In this document: in pieces, positions 56,251 through 64,000 of the stretch
How the letters are laid out: each line of letters opens with the position of its first letter
Numbering within the stretch: position 1 is the stretch's first letter
From: Typha latifolia
Lineage: Eukaryota > Streptophyta > Magnoliopsida > Poales > Typhaceae
DNA length: 64,000 bases
Reading direction: 5' to 3'
Assembly (NCBI GenBank): GCA_019914945.1
Contig: CM034101.1
Coordinates: 7,947,188-8,011,187 of the forward strand
Program-made: the position numbers and the translations under genes
Notes under the pieces: generated by a model
What the model saw: the letters and a program-made list of their open reading frames with translations, nothing else
Databases searched by the model: none
Told to the model about the DNA's origin: nothing

Positions 56251-57060
56251 TGTAATTCGGACCACACTGAGTCATCTCGTGCATGGATACAACTTATGGA
56301 CTCTATTTCTTGTTTTGATTTATTTATTTTCTTCAAAAAATATGACGTTCAATCGCGCGGAGATTGCATTCTAACGTACTCGTTCGAACGTATGCATACG
56401 TTCGAACGCCTGCATACGTTCGCACATACAGAGGACGCGATTTATGCATTCAAACGCGCTCGACCCCATTCGAACGCAATCGACAAAAATACATTATTTC
56501 TAGGTTTATTATTTGTTAGTTTGGTTGCTAAGTTAGCCTCTTAATATGTGGATGACAACCTAATTGGGGAAAGGAATGAATAATGAGTTTTCTTCCCTTC
56601 TCCCTCTACCTTAGCTCTTCTCCCTCCTTGCTCAAGCCCTAGTCGTGTGTCATCCCGACGCAAGTTACCTCTAATCCCCTTCGACTATCAAGTCTTCCCT
56701 CCTCTTTGGGATCTCAATCAAATTCTCCCCCCTCGTCCTTATCCCTTTCAGCACTTTGTGACACCAAATCATATCACCATTACCACAACCTTCATCATCA
56801 TCATCACCAACATCCGCCATCTCCACCTCCACCTCCACCTCCACCTCCACCGCAATATTATTTATTTTCGCCCTAGGTGTAGTTAGAATTTGCTAAGGGC
56901 GTGAATATAAAAAATATAGATAAGGAAAATACAAAACGATACCCTCTAGTTTCATAATTTTATGACTACAGTAGAATATTTTGAGAATATTCTTCTGTGA
57001 CTACGCGAGCTATTTCCCTACATCAGAGCTTCATTGGGAACAGATGCACGGACCATATCA
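56251..57060 (+). repeat. 5' LTR of element C
   Basis: It starts TGTAATTCGGACCACACTGA and ends GGACCATATCA. TTCGAACG palindromes lie at 56380-56480, and a CCACCT run at 56820-56850. It aligns with 59511-60299. The ORFs at 56296 and 56647 lie wholly in the LTR. Confidence 0.8.
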
Positions 57061-57062
57061 AG

Positions 57063-57076
57063 TGGTATTAGAGCCA
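57063..57076 (+). other. Primer-binding site of element C
   Basis: TGGTATTAGAGCCA, one base off the TGGTATCAGAGCCA seen in element B, starts two bases after the LTR. It is present once. Confidence 0.85.
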
Positions 57077-57092
57077 CTGTTCCTCAGACACC

Positions 57093-58265
57093 ATGACGAC
57101 AACTAGATCTTTGACGTCGAGATAAAATGAAGGCACCTCTGTTGAGGGAGAGGCCACATATATTATCAGATAGGAGGCAAACCCAAACTCACCGGTCAGG
57201 ATATAATTAACTCAGATCTGATCAAGATGCTTGCAGACATGATGGAGATGCAACGAGCCATAAAAGCATCGATGGAATTGATGACTCAAGTCCTCTTGGG
57301 CACACCAAGGGGTACGACGGGAAACAAGTTTCCTACGCGAACCCGGACTATGCCACTAATGGAACCACCTTTTCACCAAGGGATACCGCCTCCACCATTC
57401 CGTGACAGATCGGAGGAAGATCATGAAGATCTCATGGGTGGTCACGCTATGGGGCCCTTGCTGCCTACTCTACCCAAAAGGTGCAACATACCACTACCGG
57501 CTTTCCATCACAATCGAGCACCAGACCCACCTCACCACGACAAGGTATCCGTGCATCCTAGGGATGCTGGATTAATCCCAAGAGAAAGAAGGCCCAACCA
57601 ACATGAAAAAGAATGCGGTATCCATGCAGGGACTGTTTGCCTCAACTTCCCACTCTTCAATGGAGGAGATTCACTCGATTGGGTTTATCGAGCAGAGCCT
57701 TCAAGTACCAACGAACACCTAATGCACAAAAGGTGTTGCTAGCATCTTTCCATCTCAAAGACATCGCCATCCGATGGTTCCAAGCCACGAACTGAGCTCA
57801 ATCCTATCGAATATGGGAGGAATTTGCTGATGCTATTTACGTCTGATTTGGACCCTCCAATTATGAAGATTTTCAAGTTGCTCTCACCAAGCTAACCTAA
57901 AGGACTACGGTGAGAGCATATCAAGAGGAGTTTGAGCGTGTTAGCAATCGAGTGCGGAGCTGGTCGGATTCCCAACTCAAAAGCACATTCATTAGTGGCC
58001 TTAAGTGGGACATTCAGCCGAAGTGAAGGCTGTCCGACCAACCACATTGTTTGAGTCTTTTGCCACAACTCAATTGATAGAAGAGAAGCTTCGAGAACTT
58101 TGATTGGCAGCAGAAGAGGGCTGGAGCACCACAGAGTTTAGAGGAGTGCCATGGTAAACCCCAGCCACATCATGTGCCGGCGACTCCACCGAGGGAAACA
58201 GGTGTAAGATTGCTTTCGCGGCCACAACTAGAGGTGAGGAGACCTCCCCGAGCCACCATGAGAAG
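57093..58265 (+). pseudogene. Element C gag
   Basis: The leader begins at ATG 57093, with stops. An open stretch from 57227 (MLADMMEMQRAIKASMELMTQ) is proline-rich like element B gag. The gag core follows across a frameshift near 57700: LNFPLFNGGDSLDWVYRAE, then VLLASFHLKDIAIRWFQATN, SNYEDFQVALTKL, RTTVRAYQEEFERVSNR and LKSTFISGLKWDIQ. The end (RPPRATMRRL) is interrupted at 58270 by the nested unit and continues at 59045. Confidence 0.8.
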
Positions 58266-58270
58266 ACTTA

Positions 58271-58353
58271 TGATAAGCTCTGATACCAATTTGATAAGCT
58301 CTTATACAATTTGTTAAACTCTGGTACCAATTTGTTAAGCTCTAATACCAAAT
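58271..58353 (-). repeat. Four tandem PBS-like 20-21-mers
   Basis: Minus-strand cores in order from the LTR are TTGGTATTAGAGCTTAAC, TTGGTACCAGAGTTTAAC, TTGTATAAGAGCTTATC and TTGGTATCAGAGCTTATC, each preceded by AA or AAA. The last keeps the exact TGGTATCAGAGC tRNA-Met complement. The array is inside the target duplication. Confidence 0.9.
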
Positions 58354-59044
58354 TGATGGGTTACGGAAAGATAGGCTACACAACGATTCCTTCAAGATCT
58401 CGATGTATTAGAAGAATCAATCCGCGCAATTGTGAAAAAATATTCGTCAAATATTCTTGGTAGTCAAAAAATTACGAAATCAAGTGGATTAGATTCGTAA
58501 CTTTCTGATCTACAACTTTCGTATTTACGCCCTTTGCAAATTCGAACTGCAACTTGGACGAAAAATATGAAATAATGTGGGTGACGGTGATAGTGACGGG
58601 TGGAGTGGATGTTAGGGTTATTGATGGATATGGAGATGAAGGTGGATTATGGATGTGATTAAAGGATATAGACGAAGGGAACGAAGTGGTCGAGATCCCA
58701 AAGAAGAGGTGTGGCTCGACAGTCGAGGGAGATTAGAAGTTAGGAAAAACCTTGCCAACGATAGAGGTGGAAAGATAGTGAAGAGGGAGGAGGGAGAGAG
58801 TCTAGAGAGAAAATAGAAGACAAGAAATTAATAATCCAATAGCATAATGAATTTGGCTGTCATCCACATATATATAGAGGCTAGCCAACAAGTCATAAAA
58901 CAAGAAGTAACCGTAATTCTAGAGGATTTTTGCTAATCGCGTTCGAACGCGACCCTTCATGTGTTTGAACGCGACTTATAGAAATTTTATTTTAATAAAA
59001 ATAGACAACTAATGCAATAAGAAAGATCCTAACTAAGTGTATCA
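58271..59044 (-). mobile_element. Nested antisense LTR unit ending in four PBS copies
   Basis: Perfect 5-bp duplications ACTTA (58266-58270 and 59045-59049) flank it, and removal restores the gag frame (MRRL-TPTQVEE). On the minus strand the unit runs TGATACACTTAGTTAGGATC...CCCATCA (LTR-like, 59044-58354). It continues into four ~21-bp PBS-like repeats and ends GAGCTTATCA at 58271. It is the same family and layout as 5077-6050. Confidence 0.85.
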
Positions 59045-59508
59045 ACTTACTCCAACCCAAGTTGAAGAAAAAAGAGCTAAAGGGTTGTGCTTTTATTGTG
59101 ATGATCGATTCACTCCTAGGCACAAATGTGCCCGACCAGTGGCCACAGTGATGGTGTTGGACAAAGCGGAGGATGTGGAAGAAGATGAAGTGGTGGAAGA
59201 TGAATTAGATGTCTTGGGGGAAGACCAGGAGGCCTTGGAGAACAGCGAGGAGGTCCACGCTGAGATCTCCATGCATGCCTACACCGGCACCAATGCACCA
59301 AGGACGTTTCGGGTCGACGGCACCGTGAAGAATCAAATAGTGAGCATCCTTCTCGACACCTGGAGCACCCACAACTTCATAGATGAACGTGTGGTCAAGA
59401 AGATAAGAATGGCTACATAAGTTACCTCTGGATTTGATGTAGCTCTTGGAGATGGCACGACACTTAGTGTGAATGGCGTATGCCGAGGGGTTCTTTTGAA
59501 GATTCAAG
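59045..59508 (+). pseudogene. Element C zinc knuckle and protease
   Basis: It resumes the gag frame: LTPTQVEEKRAKGLCFYCDDRFTPRHKCARP, with the zinc-knuckle cysteines kept. An acidic linker and HAYTGTNAPRTFRVDG follow. The protease active site reads LLDTWSTHNFID, so the catalytic Gly of DTG is Trp. A stop follows at 59418. The frame continues FDVALGDGTTLSVNGVCRGVLLKIQVN, then is cut by LTR sequence about 60 residues before the normal protease end. Confidence 0.85.
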
Positions 59509-59510
59509 TC

Positions 59511-60299
59511 AATTCCTTCACACCGAGTCATCTCATGCATGTGTACAACCAATGGACCCTATTTCTTATTTTGGTTTATTTGTTTTCTTTAGAAAATAAT
59601 AATTCTGAAAGTCACGTTCGAACGCGGGGAGATCGCGTTTGAACGCACTCGTTTGGATGCCTGCTTACGTTCGCACATAGATAGGACATGAATTGTGCGT
59701 TTGAACGTGCTTGACCTCGTTCGAACGCCTGTATACGTTCGTACATACAGAGGAGACGAATTGTGCATTCAAACAAGCTCGACCCCGTTCGAACACGATC
59801 GGCGAAAATGCATTATTTTCTAGGTTTATTATTTGTTAGTTTGGCTTGTTAGGTTAGCCTCTTAATATGTAGATGACAACCTAATTGGGGAAAGGAATGA
59901 ATATTGAGTTTTCTTCCCTCCTCGCTCAAGCCCTAGACGTGTGTCATCCCAACGCTGGTTAGCCCTAGTCCCCTTTGACTGTCAGGTCTTCCCTCCTTGG
60001 GATCTCAACCAACCTCTCCCCCCTCATCCTTATCTCTTCAGCACTGCTTGACACCAAATCCATCACCATTACCACCACCTTCATCATCATCATCACCAAC
60101 ACCCGCCATCTCCACCTCCACCGCAATATTATTTATTTGCACCCTAGGTGCAGTCAGAATCTGATAAGGGCGTGAATATAAAAAACGTAGATAAAAAAAG
60201 ACGGAACGATCCCTTCTGGTTTCATAACTTCTCCTCCAACTACGCGGACTGCTTACCTATATCAGAGCTTCATTGGGAACGTACGCACGATCCATATCA
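59511..60299 (+). repeat. 3' LTR of element C, first bases lost
   Basis: It aligns with the 5' LTR from AATTC onward (AATTCCTTCACACCGAGTCATC against AATTCGGACCACACTGAGTCATC), lacking only the opening TGTA. It ends GATCCATATCA at 60299. Palindromes GTTCGAACGC lie at 59618-59800. Confidence 0.8.
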
Positions 60300-60426
60300 A
60301 AACTAGCACAATGTTTAAAGCGGTTGGTGTAAAGTTGGCAATCCATGAAGGAATTTGCTCAAACTTTCACAAATTCTGTTAGTTTTGAGATTGAACTCAA
60401 TTAGAAGATAAAATTTAAATATGTTA

Positions 60427-61429
60427 GAGCAACTCCAACCGAGCTCTAGAGCTAGCAACAGTAGGGTTCCAAATTTTGAGCCCCACCAAAAAAATGGAGC
60501 CCGACTCCATTTGTCTTTTCAGCTTTTTAAAAATACCAATTTTGCCCAATAATTATTGCATTCAACAATTTTAATTTTATCTATATCCTTTATTAAATAA
60601 TCTAGTTAGTTAAACTGAGTATATAATTAATTTTACTAATTAATTTTTAACAAAAATAATACCATTGGAAAGGTCTCATCAGATACCTTTAAAATGAGTC
60701 TAATATTAAATTATTTTTTATTTAATTTAAATTTTAAATTTTTTATTTATAAAAATGTGTCTAATAAATTATGTGTCCTAAAATATAATTGCTCAAATTA
60801 TTTTCTAATGTAAATATTAAATATTAAAATACATCAGATATGAAATACATCAAACATAAAATACATCAAATAAAAATTACATTAAAATTTATATTCCTTC
60901 GTTATGGTGCCTCTGCCATAAGTATTCAATCAGTGCATTTCGAAGCTCAAAATAAGTGTTAAACATCTATTATTTTTATTATGAAATATTAATTTCTGCT
61001 AATTTTATGTAATGTAATTTTGATATTTTTAGTTAATGACATGTAATACTTATTTTGATGTTTATTTCGTGTAATGTAATTTCGATATGTTTAATTAAAA
61101 AATTAATAATTTAAAATTACTTACGAAACTATTGAATATTAGTCTTATTTTAAAGATCTCGATGAGAGTTTTCTAACTATATATTTTTTATTAAAAAATA
61201 ATAACACTAAGAGGACCTATTAAGTAATTTAAGATAGCTAATATATATATATATATATATTATATTATATTATTATGTTAATAAATATGGAGCCGAGTGC
61301 CTTGGAGTGCACTAGGCTCTTGGCTCTATTTTTGGCTCCAATATAGAAGGCTCCAAATATAGATGCAACTTGCTTTATTTTTGGCTCCAATATGAAAGGC
61401 TCCAAATATGGAGCATTCGTTGGAGATGC
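60427..61429. mobile_element. Harbinger-like non-autonomous element
   Basis: Its ends are GAGCAACTCCAAC and, read inward, GAGCATCTCCAAC (12 of 13). They are flanked by TTA on both sides (60424-60426 and 61430-61432). TTA duplications and GAGCATCTCCAAC-type ends fit PIF/Harbinger-derived elements. The interior is very AT-rich and non-coding. Near the right end ATTTTTGGCTCCAATAT recurs twice, ~60 bases apart. Confidence 0.8.
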
Positions 61430-61669
61430 TCTTAGATAAATATTCTTCATATGACGAGACAACAATAGCATATTATATCTGAGCTAAATGATATAATAAT
61501 GTGCACAAGATAAATTTCAATGTTCTTAACTAGTAATTATGGCATTTTGATTTCTGTCATTGTACAAATTATCTCGGGAATTCCTCAGGAAAGTAGTTCA
61601 CTAGAAAGGGTTCTTAAATCTTTCTTGCACTAAATCTTTGTGCTATAATAATTAATTAGAATGATGTAC

Positions 61670-62710
61670 CTTGTAGCTGTAGTATCCTGCAGCATACCCA
61701 CCTATAAGTAGATCATAGAAATGAAACCATGTTACTGCTATACGAACTGAATATATAAGAAATACAATGTGAATCTACCATATTTCAAACATAAAGTATG
61801 AACAAACCTGCAAACATTTGACTAAAACTGCAAAGAAATCTGCCCTTTGGCAGAGGAAGAATAACTTGTATCTTTTCCCCAACATTTCTATCAATATCAG
61901 ATATGGATAAAGTTCCAACAGGGACATACTTTGTGTGCAGCTCTAAATCTACACTAGCAAATCATATTTGCAGATGAAAGTGCATTGATGCTCTTTATTG
62001 ATCATATGAAACATGATTGAAATAAGCCACTATTAGTAGTTTGTCTTGTAAGACAAAGACTTAGCAAAACATTGTCAAAAATATAGAAATCATGGGATTC
62101 CAGCGTTCAAGCCCATCTAGAAACAGAGATTTTAGTGTCCTAGCAGTCTATGCTTATGTAAACGTTAGTTGGATGTACAATGTTTGTATTTGTATATTTT
62201 ATCTTCTTTTATTATTCCAACTTTTTATTTTTTTCAAAAAAAAGTTGGAATAATAAAATAAGATAAAATATACAAATATAAACATTGTACATCCTCTTTT
62301 TTTAATACTTTCTTCTTTTTAAGTTCTCTAAAATGATTCGGACATTTCCAACAATTTGGGAATATCTTTTTTCTAAATGTGAAGATTTATCACTTAACAT
62401 TACACTACTTTATTGCATCCAACCACCAAGGCACTGTACGTAAATGCAAATAGAAATAAAAGGAAAGAAACAAAAAATGCTACTACATTGCAAGATTAAC
62501 TCCAAATTTTGTACTAGCAATAAGAAAGGTATTCTAACAAAATAATTATACAAATAAGCTAAAGAAGTACAAGATATTACTGACCTGACGAAGACTCAAA
62601 GAACCAGCACGAAAAGTTTTTGCAGCAAGAAGTTTCAGATATACTTCTTCAGGAAGAGATTCACCAGCTTTATAGTGTTTTGCAATTCTCACAAGAGTAT
62701 CCGTAACCGT
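61670..62710 (-). pseudogene. Oligopeptidase A gene fragment (M3 metallopeptidase), three exons
   Basis: Minus-strand exons in order are as follows. At ~62710-62585: VTDTLVRIAKHYKAGESLPEEVYLKLLAAKTFRAGSLSLRQ, ending at a GT donor (CAG|GTCAGT). At 61967-61808: FASVDLELHTKYVPVG..., then IQVILPLPKGRFLCSFSQMFA, ending CAG|GTTTGT. At 61701-61670: GGYAAGYYSYK, between TATAG and GTACAT. Exon phases fit (the Gly codon is split across the 61808/61701 junction). These match the C-terminal third of plant cytosolic/organellar oligopeptidase A, after the HEXXH zinc site. The expected acceptor of the middle exon is AA instead of AG, and its second codon is TGA. The following exon (WAEVL...) was not found, so this is a decayed fragment. 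Confidence 0.8.
62171..62294. repeat. Near-perfect inverted repeat, ~55-bp arms
   Basis: Arms 62171-62226 and ~62239-62294 are complementary with about two mismatches, separated by a ~12-base AT-rich loop. It lies in the intron between the first two oligopeptidase fragment exons. The outer bases are GGATGTACAATGTTTGTA and their complement. Confidence 0.9.
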
Positions 62711-63060
62711 GACACAGATAAAATTTAATCACTGATAAAAAAAATACTTCTACATATCTAATTATTCAGTAGTGCATAGAGTCCAATTTGGGTGAGTTAT
62801 AGGTTGTTTTGGCTGAAGCTGTTACACTAGGGTTGCAACATAACAAGACAAAATCAGATTGGTTATTAGAGAAGGCTTCAAGAACTGACTGAATGCATTT
62901 TAGCATAGAAAATGAACCAGAACTTAATTCGATCAAAACTTCTCTTGAACTACTAATTACCGTAGAAAATGAACCACAACCTAGTCCAATCAAAACTTTG
63001 CTTGAACTACTGACCTAATTAAGCCCAAGCAAAAACCATATGCATTGCAATATTCCCTCC

Positions 63061-63495
63061 TCACCGCAAACTCCAGCGTCCACATCCCCAAAGATGAAGA
63101 GATCCATCAGTCGGATACGGCAACGATAATCTACTCGTCGGGAACCACCGAGCTGGTGAAGGACATGGCGCTTTCCCACCGCAACCTGATAGACAGGTGG
63201 TGCCCGTAGCCTCAGAGCCAGTGACGAGGCCGACGACCGTGCTGATTATCGTGGTGCCGCTATTCCAAGTTTATGGCTTCATCTTCTGCTCTTCTACCTG
63301 AAATAAGTGGCGGCAGGGGAGACGGTGGTGATCTCGATGGCGAGGTTCGACGTGAGGACGCTGGAGGCGATCTCCCGGTTCAGGGTGACCCACCTCGCCG
63401 TGGCCACGCGAGGAGCAGGTGGCTAAAAGAACCGCAGCGATGTGAGCTTGCTCAAGGCCGTGAGCTGTGGTGGCACGCCGATTGGCGATAATGGA
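63061..63495 (+). pseudogene. 4-coumarate:CoA ligase-like (AMP-binding) gene fragment
   Basis: Three frames together give an ANL-superfamily segment. First: SDTATIIYSSGTTELVKDMALSHRNLID, the AMP-binding P-loop block, where the usual GTTG-x-x-KG reads GTTELVKD. Second: TTVLIIVVPLFQVYGFIFCS. Third: GETVVISMARFDVRTLEAISRFRVTHLAVA, then DVSLLKAVSCGGTPIGDN. The order and spacing match 4CL-like proteins, but stops and at least two frameshifts break it and both ends are missing. The family activates phenylpropanoid or fatty acids with ATP and CoA. The GC content is clearly higher than the surroundings. The short ORF at 63273-63491 is a wrong-frame reading. Confidence 0.8.
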
Positions 63496-63714
63496 GAGGA
63501 GGAGAGGAACGAAAGATCAAGGGATTGAAATTTTAGGGGTTTTTTTTGGAGGGGTTTTATTTTCTGATCCGGACCCTGATGTGGATCCAAATCACATATG
63601 TGGCTTAATCCGATTCGTAACGGTTTTGCACGGGATTTGGGATCCGTGGATGAAGGCACGAATTTTTAGGTATATGATGGAGGTGATGATAGAGTGGAGG
63701 CCGAGTAGTTAATG

Positions 63715-64000
63715 GGGGTGGCTCGACAATATATAATAGTGGTAGTAGTTTGCGGATACGATAGATGGTTGAAGGCTATGATTGGCTTACAATTGTAGTA
63801 AAAACCGTATGGGAAGTAGAGACGATTAAAATAAAGAGACGAAGGGAGAGAAGTCGGCCAGCCCTACGAGACTAGGGAGATCGGCGACAAAGGTAGATTA
63901 GAAGCTAGATAATACTGTGCCAATGGAAGAGGTGGCGCTAGTTGGTGAAGAGGGAGGAGGGAGATGTAGTGGCTGGTGGCCTAATTGAAAGAGATGTCAG
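63715..64000 (-). repeat. Antisense LTR fragment, runs off the window
   Basis: It matches the CT-rich part of the antisense LTRs at 54990-55060 and 58720-58800 (GGGAGATTAGAAG..., GCCAATGG(A/T)AGAGGTGG, GAAGAGGGAGGA). The TTCGAA palindrome part would lie beyond the window end. Confidence 0.6.

Larger units (their letters stand above)
56251..60299 (+). mobile_element. Ty3/gypsy element C: LTRs with gag and protease only
   Basis: The 5' LTR (56251-57060), PBS, gag and protease are followed directly by a 3' LTR (59511-60299). RT, RNase H and integrase are all missing. A 774-bp antisense LTR unit is nested in gag. No target duplication was found around the element. Confidence 0.8.

Noticed and set aside
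57063..57076. PBS-like sequences read as tRNA genes
   Set aside because: Only the 3' 12-14 bases of tRNA-Met are matched; no cloverleaf or A/B boxes are present.

Overview
This is a plant nuclear window, AT-rich and dominated by broken transposable elements. It carries nested Ty3/gypsy and Ty1/copia elements, L1-type LINE tails with an RNase H domain, hAT-, MULE-, Harbinger- and CACTA-like DNA elements, and one intact host-type gene. The mix looks like a repeat-rich monocot. I cannot name the species; a bromeliad such as pineapple is only a guess.

Layout, left to right. 1-8560: an antisense gypsy gag/protease is broken by a long LTR ending at 2069 and by gypsy element A (2255-6811, target duplication GCATG). 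A is itself broken inside its reverse transcriptase (RT) by a 974-bp LTR-like unit (5077-6050, target duplication TATTC) that ends in three tandem primer-binding-site-like 20-mers. 8930-16310: a second antisense gypsy pol is broken by gypsy element B (9801-15070, both LTRs present, no integrase) and by a copia-like solo LTR (15235-16207, target duplication TACAA). 16328-18620: a partial gypsy element whose LTR carries a ~240-bp tandem duplication. 19771-20539: a hAT-like non-autonomous element. 22500-23460: copia fragments. 24000-39500: a stretch poor in recognisable elements that holds the only intact gene, a single-exon BED-finger protein derived from a hAT transposase (31004-33136), with upstream ORFs and a GA-rich leader. 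39540-47115: three antisense LINE tails, plus an LTR split by another hAT-like element. 47700-47960: a CpG-rich patch with no gene. 50877-51735: a MULE-like element with a 9-bp target duplication. 52242-55443: an antisense copia tail, an LTR fragment, a CACTA end and a solo LTR. 56251-60299: gypsy element C, gag/protease only, with a second LTR-plus-PBS-array unit nested in gag (target duplication ACTTA). 60427-61429: a Harbinger-like element. 61670-63495: adjacent fragments of an oligopeptidase A gene (minus) and a 4-coumarate:CoA ligase-like gene (plus). The window ends in another LTR fragment.

The observation I rate highest is a small LTR family whose inserted units end in tandem arrays of the tRNA-Met primer-binding site, three copies in one and four in the other. 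Both arrays lie inside intact 5-bp target duplications, so the arrays were part of the DNA that integrated. A second theme is a GCGTTCGAACGC-type palindrome cluster shared by several gypsy-type LTRs and one copia-like LTR. Nothing here forms an operon-like or cooperating gene set. Apart from the one gene, the coding pieces are decayed transposon polyproteins or captured gene fragments.
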